Below are positions 24,756 to 32,202 of a stretch of DNA of 44,790 bases, piece by piece; position 1 is the stretch's first letter, and each line of letters starts with the position of its first letter. Source of the stretch: Spirochaetaceae bacterium (GTDB lineage Bacteria > Spirochaetota > Spirochaetia > SZUA-6 > Bin103). A model generated the notes under the pieces. It was given only the letters and a program-made list of their open reading frames with translations. It ran no database searches and was not told the DNA's origin. Location of the stretch: NCBI GenBank assembly GCA_026710565.1, contig JAPOQV010000655.1, positions 1 through 44,790 of the forward strand. Reading direction: 5' to 3'. The position numbers and the translations under genes are program-made.

Positions 24756-25478
24756 ATGAAAGTTCTAGCAGCTCTTCTGACTATCGCACTCGTCGGCGCG
24801 ACGGCTGCCTGGGCCAAGACCGGCAGCTTCACGTACGACGACGGCTCGACCTACGAAGGCGAGTTCGAGGATGGCAGGGTCCACGGCCAGGGCACCTACA
24901 CCTGGGCCGACGGGACGATGTATGCCGGTGCATTCGACTCCGGTCTGCCGCACGGTGAGGGCCGGCTGACGTGGCCTTCGGGCGCCGTCTACGAAGGGCC
25001 GTTCCAGGCTGGTGAGATGGCCGGTACCGGCATGATGACCTGGCCGAGCGGCGCGACGTATGAAGGCAACTTCACCGCCGGGCGCATCAACGGCTACGGG
25101 ACGCTGACCTGGCCCGACGGCCTGACCTACAGCGGCATCTTCGTGACCGAGACGATCGAGGGCACGGGCATGCTGATGTGGACCGACGGCACCAGCTACG
25201 AAGGCGACTTCATGGCGAACAGCATTGAAGGTTCCGGCATGATGACGTGGCCCAGCGGTGACATGTACGAGGGCGGATTCATGGCCGGCGCGCCGAACGG
25301 CGAAGGCACCTACACTTGGGCCACCGGTTCCCGCTACGAGGGCATGTACGAGAATGGCATGGCCACGGGAGGCACCTTCTACACCACGGACGAAGACGGC
25401 AGGGACTGGCACTTCGTCGCGTCGCAGGACGCCGACGGGACCTGGATGGTCGACCATCCGGACAGCCAGGAGATGTAG
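24756..25478 (+). CDS. Secreted MORN-repeat protein, eight 23-residue repeats
   Basis: A 240-residue protein with a signal peptide (MKVLAALLTIALVGATAAWA). The body is eight consecutive MORN repeats of exactly 23 residues, with the pattern W-x-x-G-x-x-YEG-x-F-x-x-G-x-x-x-G-x-G. The fifth and sixth repeats are more divergent, reading YSGIFVTETIEG and YEGDFMANSIEG. A short acidic tail follows. MORN proteins bind lipid heads, other proteins or cell-wall structures; this one is exported, so a periplasmic or outer-surface role is likely. The divergent fusion gene starts 78 bases away. A long hairpin and small tandem repeats lie downstream. Confidence 0.9.
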   Translation: MKVLAALLTIALVGATAAWAKTGSFTYDDGSTYEGEFEDGRVHGQGTYTWADGTMYAGAFDSGLPHGEGRLTWPSGAVYEGPFQAGEMAGTGMMTWPSGATYEGNFTAGRINGYGTLTWPDGLTYSGIFVTETIEGTGMLMWTDGTSYEGDFMANSIEGSGMMTWPSGDMYEGGFMAGAPNGEGTYTWATGSRYEGMYENGMATGGTFYTTDEDGRDWHFVASQDADGTWMVDHPDSQEM

Positions 25479-25532
25479 GAAGGCCGGAAGGTCCGAATCG
25501 GAAAGAGATAGGACAGCCGAGCTGAGCGCATA

Positions 25533-25590
25533 GATCGGGAGACGATGCTCCGGACGGCCGACAGGCCGGAGGGGCATCGGTTTCCCGATC
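25533..25590. repeat. Long nested inverted repeat downstream of the MORN gene
   Basis: GATCGGGA (25533-25540) pairs with TCCCGATC (25583-25590), CGATGC (25543-25548) with GCATCG (25574-25579), and TCCGG (25549-25553) with CCGGA (25566-25570). Small asymmetric bulges separate the three stems. No U-tract follows, so it is not a standard terminator. Confidence 0.7.
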
Positions 25591-25663
25591 CGTGTTAGAC
25601 CATCATACCGATCGCGCGCACGCCGAAGACGGGGCACTGGCCCGTGCTTCCGGCGGGCGCGCC

Positions 25664-25707
25664 TTTTCGTGTCCGGCGTTTTTTCGTGTCCGGGGTTTCT
25701 TGTCCGG
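25664..25707. repeat. Short tandem repeats, three copies of a TTTTCGTGTCCGG-like unit
   Basis: TTTTCGTGTCCGG occurs at 25664-25676 and again at 25681-25693 (17-base period). A third, altered copy, TTTCTTGTCCGG, is at 25696-25707. They lie between the MORN gene and the convergent Gfo/Idh gene, in a non-coding gap of 242 bases. Confidence 0.75.
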
Positions 25708-25720
25708 CGACCGGCGAGCG

Positions 25721-26710
25721 TCAGCCGCTCCGGTACTCCTCGAGCACCCGATCCATCACCCGGCCGGTGCGCGCCGCGCTCCTGCCGGTGCTCGGACAAC
25801 TTCCGAAGCCGCGCAACTCGTCCACGATGGACTGGATCAGCGGTTGCTGCACGTGCTCGGGATGGGAGATGTCGGTGCGCGCGGTGCCGCCGGAGGTGGT
25901 GATCTCGAACGGCACGGCCCCGAACGTCGAGTAGCGCAACACGCCGCGGCTGCCGGCGATCTCGACCAGGTCGACCTCCTCCTGCGCGGTGAAGGCGAAG
26001 CGCGCCGTACCGACGACGCCGTCGCGGAAGCGCATGGCGAACGCCACCGCGTCCTCCGCCTCATAGACACCGAGTTGGTTCACGGCGAAGCCGCGCACCT
26101 CCTCGATCGGCCCGAGCAGGTAGTCCAGCAGGTCCAGCACGTGCGAGCCCATGTCAGCGAACAGCCCGCCGCCGGCGATCTCCGGCCGGTACCGCCATGG
26201 CAGCGGACCCGATCCGAGCGAGGGATCCGGAGGGCTGACGTAGTGCGCGGTCACCGTCAGCGGGGTGCCGATGCTCCCGCCGAGCAGCGCGTCCCGCACC
26301 GCCACGAAGCGCGGCAGCATCCGGCGGTAGTAGGCGACGAACAGCGGCAAACCGGCCGCCTCGGCCGCGGCATTCATGGCCAGGCATTGCTCGTGGGAGC
26401 ATGCCATCGGCTTCTCCACGTACACGGGCTTGCCCGCTGCCAGCGCCTGCAGGGCGTAGTCGTGATGCGACGACGGCGGCGTGGCCACGTAGACCGCGTC
26501 CACCTCCGCGTCGGCGATCAGCTCGGCCGCGTCGTCGTACGCCTGAGGTACGCCGTGCCGGCGCGCGTAGTCGCGTGCGGCATCCCCGTCGCGCCGCATC
26601 ACCGCCACCAGGCTGGAGCCGTTCGCCTTGCGGAACCCCGGTCCGCTCTTGACCTCGCAGACGTCACCGCAGCCGATGATCCCCCAGCGGATCACGGGTG
26701 GCGGGCTCAT
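25721..26710 (-). CDS. Gfo/Idh/MocA-family oxidoreductase
   Basis: A 329-residue protein with the Rossmann start WGIIGCGDVC, the YVEKPMAC signature and the C-domain motif GGGLFADMGSHVLDLLDYLLG, in which Asp and His are the usual catalytic region. It belongs to the same superfamily as the 16421-17479 product but differs strongly in sequence, so the two have probably distinct substrates. The ATG overlaps the TGA of the HD-domain gene (ATGA), so both are one transcriptional unit. Its role is NAD(P)-dependent oxidation or reduction of a sugar or polyol. Confidence 0.9.
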   Translation of the reverse strand: MSPPPVIRWGIIGCGDVCEVKSGPGFRKANGSSLVAVMRRDGDAARDYARRHGVPQAYDDAAELIADAEVDAVYVATPPSSHHDYALQALAAGKPVYVEKPMACSHEQCLAMNAAAEAAGLPLFVAYYRRMLPRFVAVRDALLGGSIGTPLTVTAHYVSPPDPSLGSGPLPWRYRPEIAGGGLFADMGSHVLDLLDYLLGPIEEVRGFAVNQLGVYEAEDAVAFAMRFRDGVVGTARFAFTAQEEVDLVEIAGSRGVLRYSTFGAVPFEITTSGGTARTDISHPEHVQQPLIQSIVDELRGFGSCPSTGRSAARTGRVMDRVLEEYRSG

Positions 26711-27258
26711 GTCGCCCGCTCCGCCGGCGGCAGCAGGCTGCGTACCTCCGCGGCGTGGATCGCCCGCTCGGCCGAGCCGCGCAGCGTGGCGGCGGCCGGG
26801 GTCCCCTCACGCGCGTAGGCATCCGCCTGCAGCGCCATGTCGATCTTGTCCAGGTCCTTGACCAGCCGGCCTTCCGGCGTGCGCCGCTCGGCGTAGTCCA
26901 GCCACGCGGCCATCAGCGTCCCGTCGGGGTCGACGTCCGCCAGAATCCGCCGCGCCGCCTCCATCTCCCGTCGCCGCTTCTCCCCGGCGGGCACGCCGTC
27001 GGCGGGCGTCACGTCCCCGGTGAGCGCTTCGGCCAGGTCATGAATCACGGCGACGAGGGCCGCCCGCGCCGGGTCCGCACCGGCCGCGGAAGCGGTCACC
27101 GCAGCCAGCGCCGCCACGCCGAAGGAATGCGCGGCGACCGACTCGGGATCGGGGACGCCCCGCTGCACCCAGCCTCTGCGCGGCATTCGCTTCAGGGCGG
27201 CGACGTGCGCGAAGAACGCCTGGAGCCTGCGCGCGGTCATCGCTCCGGTCGTGGTCAT
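26707..27258 (-). CDS. HD-domain phosphohydrolase (YfbR-like)
   Basis: A 183-residue protein. The HD metal-binding set is visible: His44 in SVAAHSFGVA, His73-Asp74 in VIHDLAEALTGD, and Asp137 in VKDLDKIDM. The pattern HSFGVA-HDLAE-GD is typical of the YfbR/HDDC2 group, which removes phosphate from deoxynucleoside 5'-monophosphates. The first ATG (27258) is used; a second in-frame ATG at 27240 would trim six residues. It is translationally coupled to the Gfo/Idh gene by ATGA. Confidence 0.87.
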   Translation of the reverse strand: MTTTGAMTARRLQAFFAHVAALKRMPRRGWVQRGVPDPESVAAHSFGVAALAAVTASAAGADPARAALVAVIHDLAEALTGDVTPADGVPAGEKRRREMEAARRILADVDPDGTLMAAWLDYAERRTPEGRLVKDLDKIDMALQADAYAREGTPAAATLRGSAERAIHAAEVRSLLPPAERAT

Positions 27259-27313
27259 GGGGCGAGGGTAGGCCGAGCGGGGGCGTCTCGACTACCGTAG
27301 CCGCGGGAACGCG

Positions 27314-27997
27314 ATGAACGGCACGGACGGCTCGGTGCAATTGACCCTGCAGGGGGACGAGATCGAGCTTGCCGGCTACGCCGAGCCGTCGACGGTCGGC
27401 GATCTGATCGCCGCGCTGGAGCGGATGCGGCTCCGTCCCGGCCTGGCTACGGTCGGCTGCGCGGGCTGCGGGCTCTGCTGCCGCGATCGTGTACCGGTGC
27501 TGGGCGCGGACCTGCCGCGGCTGGAGCGGGCGCTCGGACTCACCCGCGAGCGGCTGCTTCGCGACCACCTGGAGCTGCCGGATCCCCCGGACCCGGACGA
27601 GCGCGCCGCCCGGATCGCCGACCTGGCCCGGCAGTTCGACGCCTCACCGGCGGAGGCGACGCTGCTCTACGAGTGGAACACCGGAGAGCCCATCGTGCCG
27701 CGGCAGGGCGATGACGGCTTCTGTCACTGGCTGCGGGATCGGCGCTGCTCGGTCTACCCCGGCCGGCCGCTGATCTGCTCCTTCTACCTGTGCAACTTCG
27801 GCGACCGGCTGTCAGCGCTGTTCGATGCGATCGTGCGGCAGGGCGTGTGGCACAGCTACGTCGCCGTGGGCTGGATCGAGAGCGGCGTCGTGGCGCACAA
27901 TCCCTTCTTGTCGGTCGCCGAGCCGACACGGGCGCCGCTGGGCGCGTTCGACGTCGATGTCGCGCCACTGCTGCAGCGTATGGCCGACACCTGGTAG
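27314..27997 (+). CDS. YkgJ-family cysteine cluster protein
   Basis: A 227-residue protein. Cys49, 52, 55 and 56 form the CAGCGLCC motif; Cys137, 145, 155 and 160 (GFCHWL, RRCSVYPGRPLIC, YLC) complete the eight-cysteine set of the YkgJ family, thought to bind a metal or Fe-S centre. An added N-terminal segment and a C-terminal strand-rich tail make it longer than minimal members. Its function is unknown. It is transcribed divergently from the HD gene, with 55 bases between. Confidence 0.88.
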   Translation: MNGTDGSVQLTLQGDEIELAGYAEPSTVGDLIAALERMRLRPGLATVGCAGCGLCCRDRVPVLGADLPRLERALGLTRERLLRDHLELPDPPDPDERAARIADLARQFDASPAEATLLYEWNTGEPIVPRQGDDGFCHWLRDRRCSVYPGRPLICSFYLCNFGDRLSALFDAIVRQGVWHSYVAVGWIESGVVAHNPFLSVAEPTRAPLGAFDVDVAPLLQRMADTW

Positions 27998-28016
27998 GAG
28001 GAGTCACGACGCGAAC

Positions 28017-28045
28017 TTGGACGTCGACCCGAAGCGTCATACTAT
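28017..28045 (+). promoter_or_regulatory. Candidate promoter of the three-gene cassette
   Basis: TTGGAC (28017-28022) and TACTAT (28040-28045) are 17 bases apart. The start codon at 28061 follows within 16 bases of the -10, with no Shine-Dalgarno sequence. Confidence 0.4.
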
Positions 28046-28060
28046 GAGAGTGCGTCCCGG

Positions 28061-28705
28061 ATGAAACATGAGATCGAGCTACAGAGCCATTCAATCGTCG
28101 CAGTTGGCGATCTGAACCCAGCGATCTTCCAGCCGGCTTGGTTCGCCGGGGAAGGCCTGATCAACCAGGGTGAAGCGCAGGCAGCGCAGATCCAGATGAT
28201 CAGCGCCCAAGCTGCTTTATTCGAAGTCGACTGGCTGAGCGTGCAGGTGTTGCCCGACCGGTTCGTGGCAACCACGACGAGTGAAGCGTATTTTCAGCAC
28301 CTGCATGATCTCGTGGCTGCCACCTTCTCAAGGCTCGTTCATACGCCGATCAGGATGCTCGGCATCAATTACACTTGCCACTGCCGCCTCGACGATAGCC
28401 AAGCCTGGAGTCGACTCAGCGACATACTCGCACCGAAGGCGCCTTGGTTCGGCCTGCTCGACAGCCCGGGAGTGCATAGTCTCACGATGGAAGGCATGAG
28501 ACCGGAAGGGCCCAACGGATTCCTTCGCATAAGGGTGGAACCGTCGGTACGTGTGAAAAGCGGGCTGTTTATCGACATAAACAACCACTACGATGTTGCA
28601 GAAGAAGTCGCTGGGTGCCGTGCCATGCTTAGCACTCTCAGTAAAGAATGGAGCGGTGCAGTATCGTCCGAGAACGTTCTTGGGAAACTACTAAACGATG
28701 ACTGA
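28061..28705 (+). CDS. Hypothetical protein, first gene of MBL cassette (possible remote TIGR04255 relative)
   Basis: A 214-residue soluble protein of unknown function. The stretch VDWLSVQVLPDRFVATTTSE, then a helix with a conserved-looking Phe (YFQHLHDLVAATFSRL) and a strand (MLGINYTCHC) has the order seen in the sporadic TIGR04255 family, where a QVQPDRF-like strand precedes a helix and a NY/RY strand. The similarity is weak and needs profile comparison. Codon choice and base composition are less GC-rich than in the flanking genes. It overlaps the next gene by 8 bases. Confidence 0.75.
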   Translation: MKHEIELQSHSIVAVGDLNPAIFQPAWFAGEGLINQGEAQAAQIQMISAQAALFEVDWLSVQVLPDRFVATTTSEAYFQHLHDLVAATFSRLVHTPIRMLGINYTCHCRLDDSQAWSRLSDILAPKAPWFGLLDSPGVHSLTMEGMRPEGPNGFLRIRVEPSVRVKSGLFIDINNHYDVAEEVAGCRAMLSTLSKEWSGAVSSENVLGKLLNDD

Positions 28706-29246
28706 CCAGCTGCCCACCGTTCACCTCGGAGCAATCGGCAGCACGTCTCATGAGGGGAACGCGATCCAACGTCCGTTCCACGTTGTTGGTTCTCCACCTT
28801 TGGTCGATGAAGACGCTAATGCGCCTAGCGAAGGCTCCACGCTAAGCGACTCGCAGTCGGGTTTCGAGGCTCCTCCCATTCCGTATATTGCGCCTGCGGT
28901 TCGATTTCATGAGCCTCGCACTTCGTTCCGGACTCTCCAGAAATGGCAGGGAGTCGTCACAGCAGTCGCGGAAGAGTCATTCACCGCCAGGCTCATAGAC
29001 CTGATGAGCGACATGCCCGAAGAGGAAGCGGAGATTAGCCTTGACGAGGTGAGCGACGATGAGAGACCGCTCGTCAAGGAGGGAGCCGTGTTCCTGCTAC
29101 ACGTGGGGTACGCGACCAGCGAGGGGGGACAACGTAGCCGAACAGCGATTCTCAGGTTTCGACGACTCCCTGTATGGACAGACTCGGAGCTTGCTACCGC
29201 TGACCAGGTTGCACAGGAACAGGCGAACACGATCCGTTGGAGATAG
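28698..29246 (+). CDS. Hypothetical protein, second gene of MBL cassette, disordered N-terminus
   Basis: A 182-residue protein of unrecognised family. Residues 1-75 are rich in Ser, Pro, Gly and acidic residues and look disordered. Residues 80-175 form a compact strand-rich unit: RTLQKWQGVVTAVAEESFTA, RPLVKEGAVFLLHVGYATSE, then RTAILRFRRLPVW and a closing helix. The G-V-V-x-x-V strand with a later VK-x-GAVF strand looks like a small beta barrel. It overlaps the first gene by 8 bases and the hydrolase gene by 10, so the three are translated together, perhaps as an assembled complex. Confidence 0.75.
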   Translation: MTDQLPTVHLGAIGSTSHEGNAIQRPFHVVGSPPLVDEDANAPSEGSTLSDSQSGFEAPPIPYIAPAVRFHEPRTSFRTLQKWQGVVTAVAEESFTARLIDLMSDMPEEEAEISLDEVSDDERPLVKEGAVFLLHVGYATSEGGQRSRTAILRFRRLPVWTDSELATADQVAQEQANTIRWR

Positions 29247-30325
29247 CAGCACCTGACCGGGACGACTTCGAACTCACGCTCCTCGGGCCGGGCTACGGAG
29301 AGTGCGCGCTCATCCATTTTGGTCGTGGCGAGTGGATTGTCGTGGACTCGTGCGTGGATCGCGAAGGTAACGCGGCAGCTCTCAGCTACCTAAAGCTGAT
29401 CGGTGTCGACGCCGCCCGCTCGGTGAAAACGATCGTGGTCACGCATTGGCATGACGACCATATTCGGGGGATCACAAAGGTTATAAGTAGCTGTCATAGG
29501 GCTGACTTCGTTTGCCCGGCTGCGTTTCGTCAGAAGGAATTCTTGGCGTTTGTGGCCGCGTACGCAGACGGCGCGATGATGTTGCATAGTGGGACACAGG
29601 AAATCGGGAAGGCCCTCGCACTTGTAAACGAGAGAAGAACCACTGCACGGTTGGCTTCGGAAAACAGACTCCTGCTGAGACGGCGTGGTTGCGAGCTTTG
29701 GGCGTTGTCGCCGTCCGACGAGGCCATCAGGTCAGCACTGCTACACCTTTCCGAACAGATGCCTCGACCGATGGAGTCGAAAACAGCCGTACCGGCACCG
29801 ACACCAAACCACTTGTCCGTCGCTCTTCTGGTTCAGTTAGCCGGCACCGCTATTCTTCTCGGCGGAGACGTACTCCGATTCAGAGCGGACCGCAAGAGAG
29901 GATGGTTGAGGATTGCCGATCTTCGAAGGGAGTTTGATCATCCTGTGTCGGACGTCGTGAAGGTTCCTCATCATGGTTCTAGGGGCGCAGATGCCCCGGA
30001 GATGTGGGATCACCTTCTGCGCGAGCGACCGGTGGCGGCTTTGACTCCATTTCGGAGAGGCGGAGTATCACTGCCCGAGGCAGGTGACGTCCAACGCATC
30101 TGTGCAAGAACAACCGAGGCGTACATCACATCGCTGCCTCTTCACGGAAGACCGCCGAAGCGAACGTCGGCGGTCGAGAAGACAATCGAGGGCTTCCTTC
30201 GCAATCGACGGCTGCAGTCGCCTCCCCTGGGTCGAGTGACGTTGAGATGCTCTTCTCGCGAGCGTTCGCGATGGACCGCTCAGCTCGCCGGAGCGGCGTG
30301 CCGGCTGCATCCAGGCATCCTGTGA
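29237..30325 (+). CDS. ComEC/Rec2-like metallo-beta-lactamase-fold hydrolase
   Basis: A 362-residue soluble protein from TTG 29237, inside the previous gene (10-base overlap). The metal motif HWHDDH is at residues 70-75 (HxHxDH complete). The later ComEC-like block NHLSVALLVQLAGTAILLGG ends at Asp211, and VPHHGSRGA supplies His245/246. There is no membrane segment, so this is the soluble ComEC C-domain type. Such hydrolases cut DNA, RNA or cyclic nucleotides; the substrate is not evident. Composition stays low-GC until about 30240. The last codons join the next gene by GTGA. Confidence 0.87.
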   Translation: MEIAAPDRDDFELTLLGPGYGECALIHFGRGEWIVVDSCVDREGNAAALSYLKLIGVDAARSVKTIVVTHWHDDHIRGITKVISSCHRADFVCPAAFRQKEFLAFVAAYADGAMMLHSGTQEIGKALALVNERRTTARLASENRLLLRRRGCELWALSPSDEAIRSALLHLSEQMPRPMESKTAVPAPTPNHLSVALLVQLAGTAILLGGDVLRFRADRKRGWLRIADLRREFDHPVSDVVKVPHHGSRGADAPEMWDHLLRERPVAALTPFRRGGVSLPEAGDVQRICARTTEAYITSLPLHGRPPKRTSAVEKTIEGFLRNRRLQSPPLGRVTLRCSSRERSRWTAQLAGAACRLHPGIL

Positions 30326-32202
30326 GTACCGCCGGAACGGTGATCCGGCCGGCGGATCGCACGACGACCTGGGCCGGGTTCGGCCCGGTGCTGCGCGTGC
30401 TCCGCATGGCGCTGGCCCATCCGGTGCGGCTGGCGGTCGCCGTGACCGCCACCGTCGCCGCGGCCGTGTTCCAGCTTCTGCTGCCGCAGTACGTCGGCGA
30501 CGTGGTGGACACCGTGAACGTGATCCTCTCCCAGGCCACCGACACGGGGGCCGCGAAGCGGCAGATCCTGCAGCTCGCCGCACTGATCCTGGGTGCCAGC
30601 GTGGTGCGCGGCCTGATGATGATGGTGCACACCCAGCAGGCGGAGATCGTCGGCCAGAGCGTCGGCTACCGGCTGCGGATGGACTACTACGACAAGGTCC
30701 AGCGGCTCAGCTACGGGTTCCACGACCGCGTGCACACCGGCGAGCTGATCACGCGCGGCATGCTCGACATCGAGTCGGTCGCCAACTCGTTCAACCGCGG
30801 GATGATCAAGGCGGTCTGGCTGCTGGTGCTGCTCGGCTGGGGCACCTGGCTGCTGCTGAGCACCGATCCGGTGCTCACTCTGGCGGCGCTGAGCTTCGCC
30901 CCGGTGGTCGCGTGGCGGGCGACGGTGGCGCGCATGCGGCTGCGGGTGGCGTGGCTGCGCCTGCAGCAGTGCCTGGCGAGGCTCACCAAGGTGATGGAGG
31001 AGAACCTGGGCGGCATCCGCGTCGTACGCGCCTTCGCCGCGCACGAGCACGAGATGGGCAAGTTCGACACCGTCTCCGAGCAGGCCAAGCGCTATACGGA
31101 CCGCACCATCAACATCCGCGTGCGCGACGTGAGCCTCATGACGCTGGCCTACTACTCGGCGATGGCGCTGATGCTCTGGGTCGGCGGCACCCGCGTCCTG
31201 GCCGGGCACCTCACCGTCGGCGACGTCACCGAATTCCTGGTGTTCATGCTGATCCTGCAGATGCCGATCCGCCAGCTCGGCATGGTGGTGAGCGCGCTGT
31301 CGCGGGCATCGACGTCCGGCGGACGGCTGTTCGAGATACTGGACCTGGAGCCGGACATCAGGGACCGGCCGGACGCGCACGACCTCGAGATTCGCGAAGG
31401 AGTGCTGCGCTTCGAGTCGGTGAGCTTCTCGTACGGCGGTGGCGGTGACACGGTGCTGGACGACATCAGTTTCGAGGTCGGACCCGGCCGCACGCTCGGT
31501 ATCGTCGGGCCGCCGGGGTCGGGAAAGTCGACCATTGCGCTGTTGGCCGCCCGCTACTACGACGTCGACGCCGGCCGCATCACCATCGACGACCAGGACA
31601 TCCGCTCGGTGACCCTGCAGTCGCTGCGCTCGGCCGTGGGGGTGATCCAGCAGGACAACTTCCTGTTCACCGCCAGCGTGGAGAGCAACGTCGCGTACGC
31701 CGACCCCTGGGCGCAGCGTGAGCAGATCACCCACGCCAGCTCGTCCGCGCAGCTTCACGACTGGGTGCTGGGACTGCCCGAGGAGTACCGGACGCTGGTC
31801 GGCGAGCGCGGCGTGTCGCTCTCCGGAGGGCAGCGGCAGCGGTTGTCGATCGCCAGAAGCATCATGGTCAGGCCGGCGATCATCGCCTTCGATGACTCGA
31901 CGGCGGCGATCGACGCGGGGACCGAGCAGCGCATTCGCACGGCGCTGCGCAAGCTGACCGAGCGCACCGGGACGATCATCGTCTCGCACCGGCTGAGCTC
32001 GCTGATGCACGCGGACGAGATCCTGTTCGTCGACGCCGGCTCCGTCGCCGAGCGCGGCACCCACGCCGAGCTGATGGAGCAGGGAGGCCGGTACCGCGCG
32101 CTGTATCAACTCCAGGCGAACCCGTCGGAGTCGCTGGACCGGATCGCCGACAGCATCGCCGGCGGCGCGGCGCGTGCCGGGGAGGTGGTGCGTGGCCGCT
32201 AA
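30322..32202 (+). CDS. ABC exporter half-transporter, degenerate-site subunit
   Basis: A 626-residue fusion of six membrane helices (residues about 20-310) and an ATPase. Walker A GPPGSGKST is at 396-404, the Q-loop at VIQQDNFLF, the canonical LSGGQ at 500-504 and the H-loop His in IIVSHRLSS. Walker B ends FDDST: the catalytic Glu is Asp525, as in the degenerate site of TM287/TM288-type heterodimers. I use GTG 30322, which overlaps the previous stop as GTGA; ATGs at 30247 and 30271 are alternatives. The partner follows directly. Substrate is unknown; lipid, drug or peptide export is typical. Confidence 0.93.
   Translation: MSTAGTVIRPADRTTTWAGFGPVLRVLRMALAHPVRLAVAVTATVAAAVFQLLLPQYVGDVVDTVNVILSQATDTGAAKRQILQLAALILGASVVRGLMMMVHTQQAEIVGQSVGYRLRMDYYDKVQRLSYGFHDRVHTGELITRGMLDIESVANSFNRGMIKAVWLLVLLGWGTWLLLSTDPVLTLAALSFAPVVAWRATVARMRLRVAWLRLQQCLARLTKVMEENLGGIRVVRAFAAHEHEMGKFDTVSEQAKRYTDRTINIRVRDVSLMTLAYYSAMALMLWVGGTRVLAGHLTVGDVTEFLVFMLILQMPIRQLGMVVSALSRASTSGGRLFEILDLEPDIRDRPDAHDLEIREGVLRFESVSFSYGGGGDTVLDDISFEVGPGRTLGIVGPPGSGKSTIALLAARYYDVDAGRITIDDQDIRSVTLQSLRSAVGVIQQDNFLFTASVESNVAYADPWAQREQITHASSSAQLHDWVLGLPEEYRTLVGERGVSLSGGQRQRLSIARSIMVRPAIIAFDDSTAAIDAGTEQRIRTALRKLTERTGTIIVSHRLSSLMHADEILFVDAGSVAERGTHAELMEQGGRYRALYQLQANPSESLDRIADSIAGGAARAGEVVRGR

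Noticed and set aside
24840..25370. 69-base periodic DNA repeats
   Set aside because: They encode the eight 23-residue MORN repeats; divergence at third positions shows a protein-level repeat.
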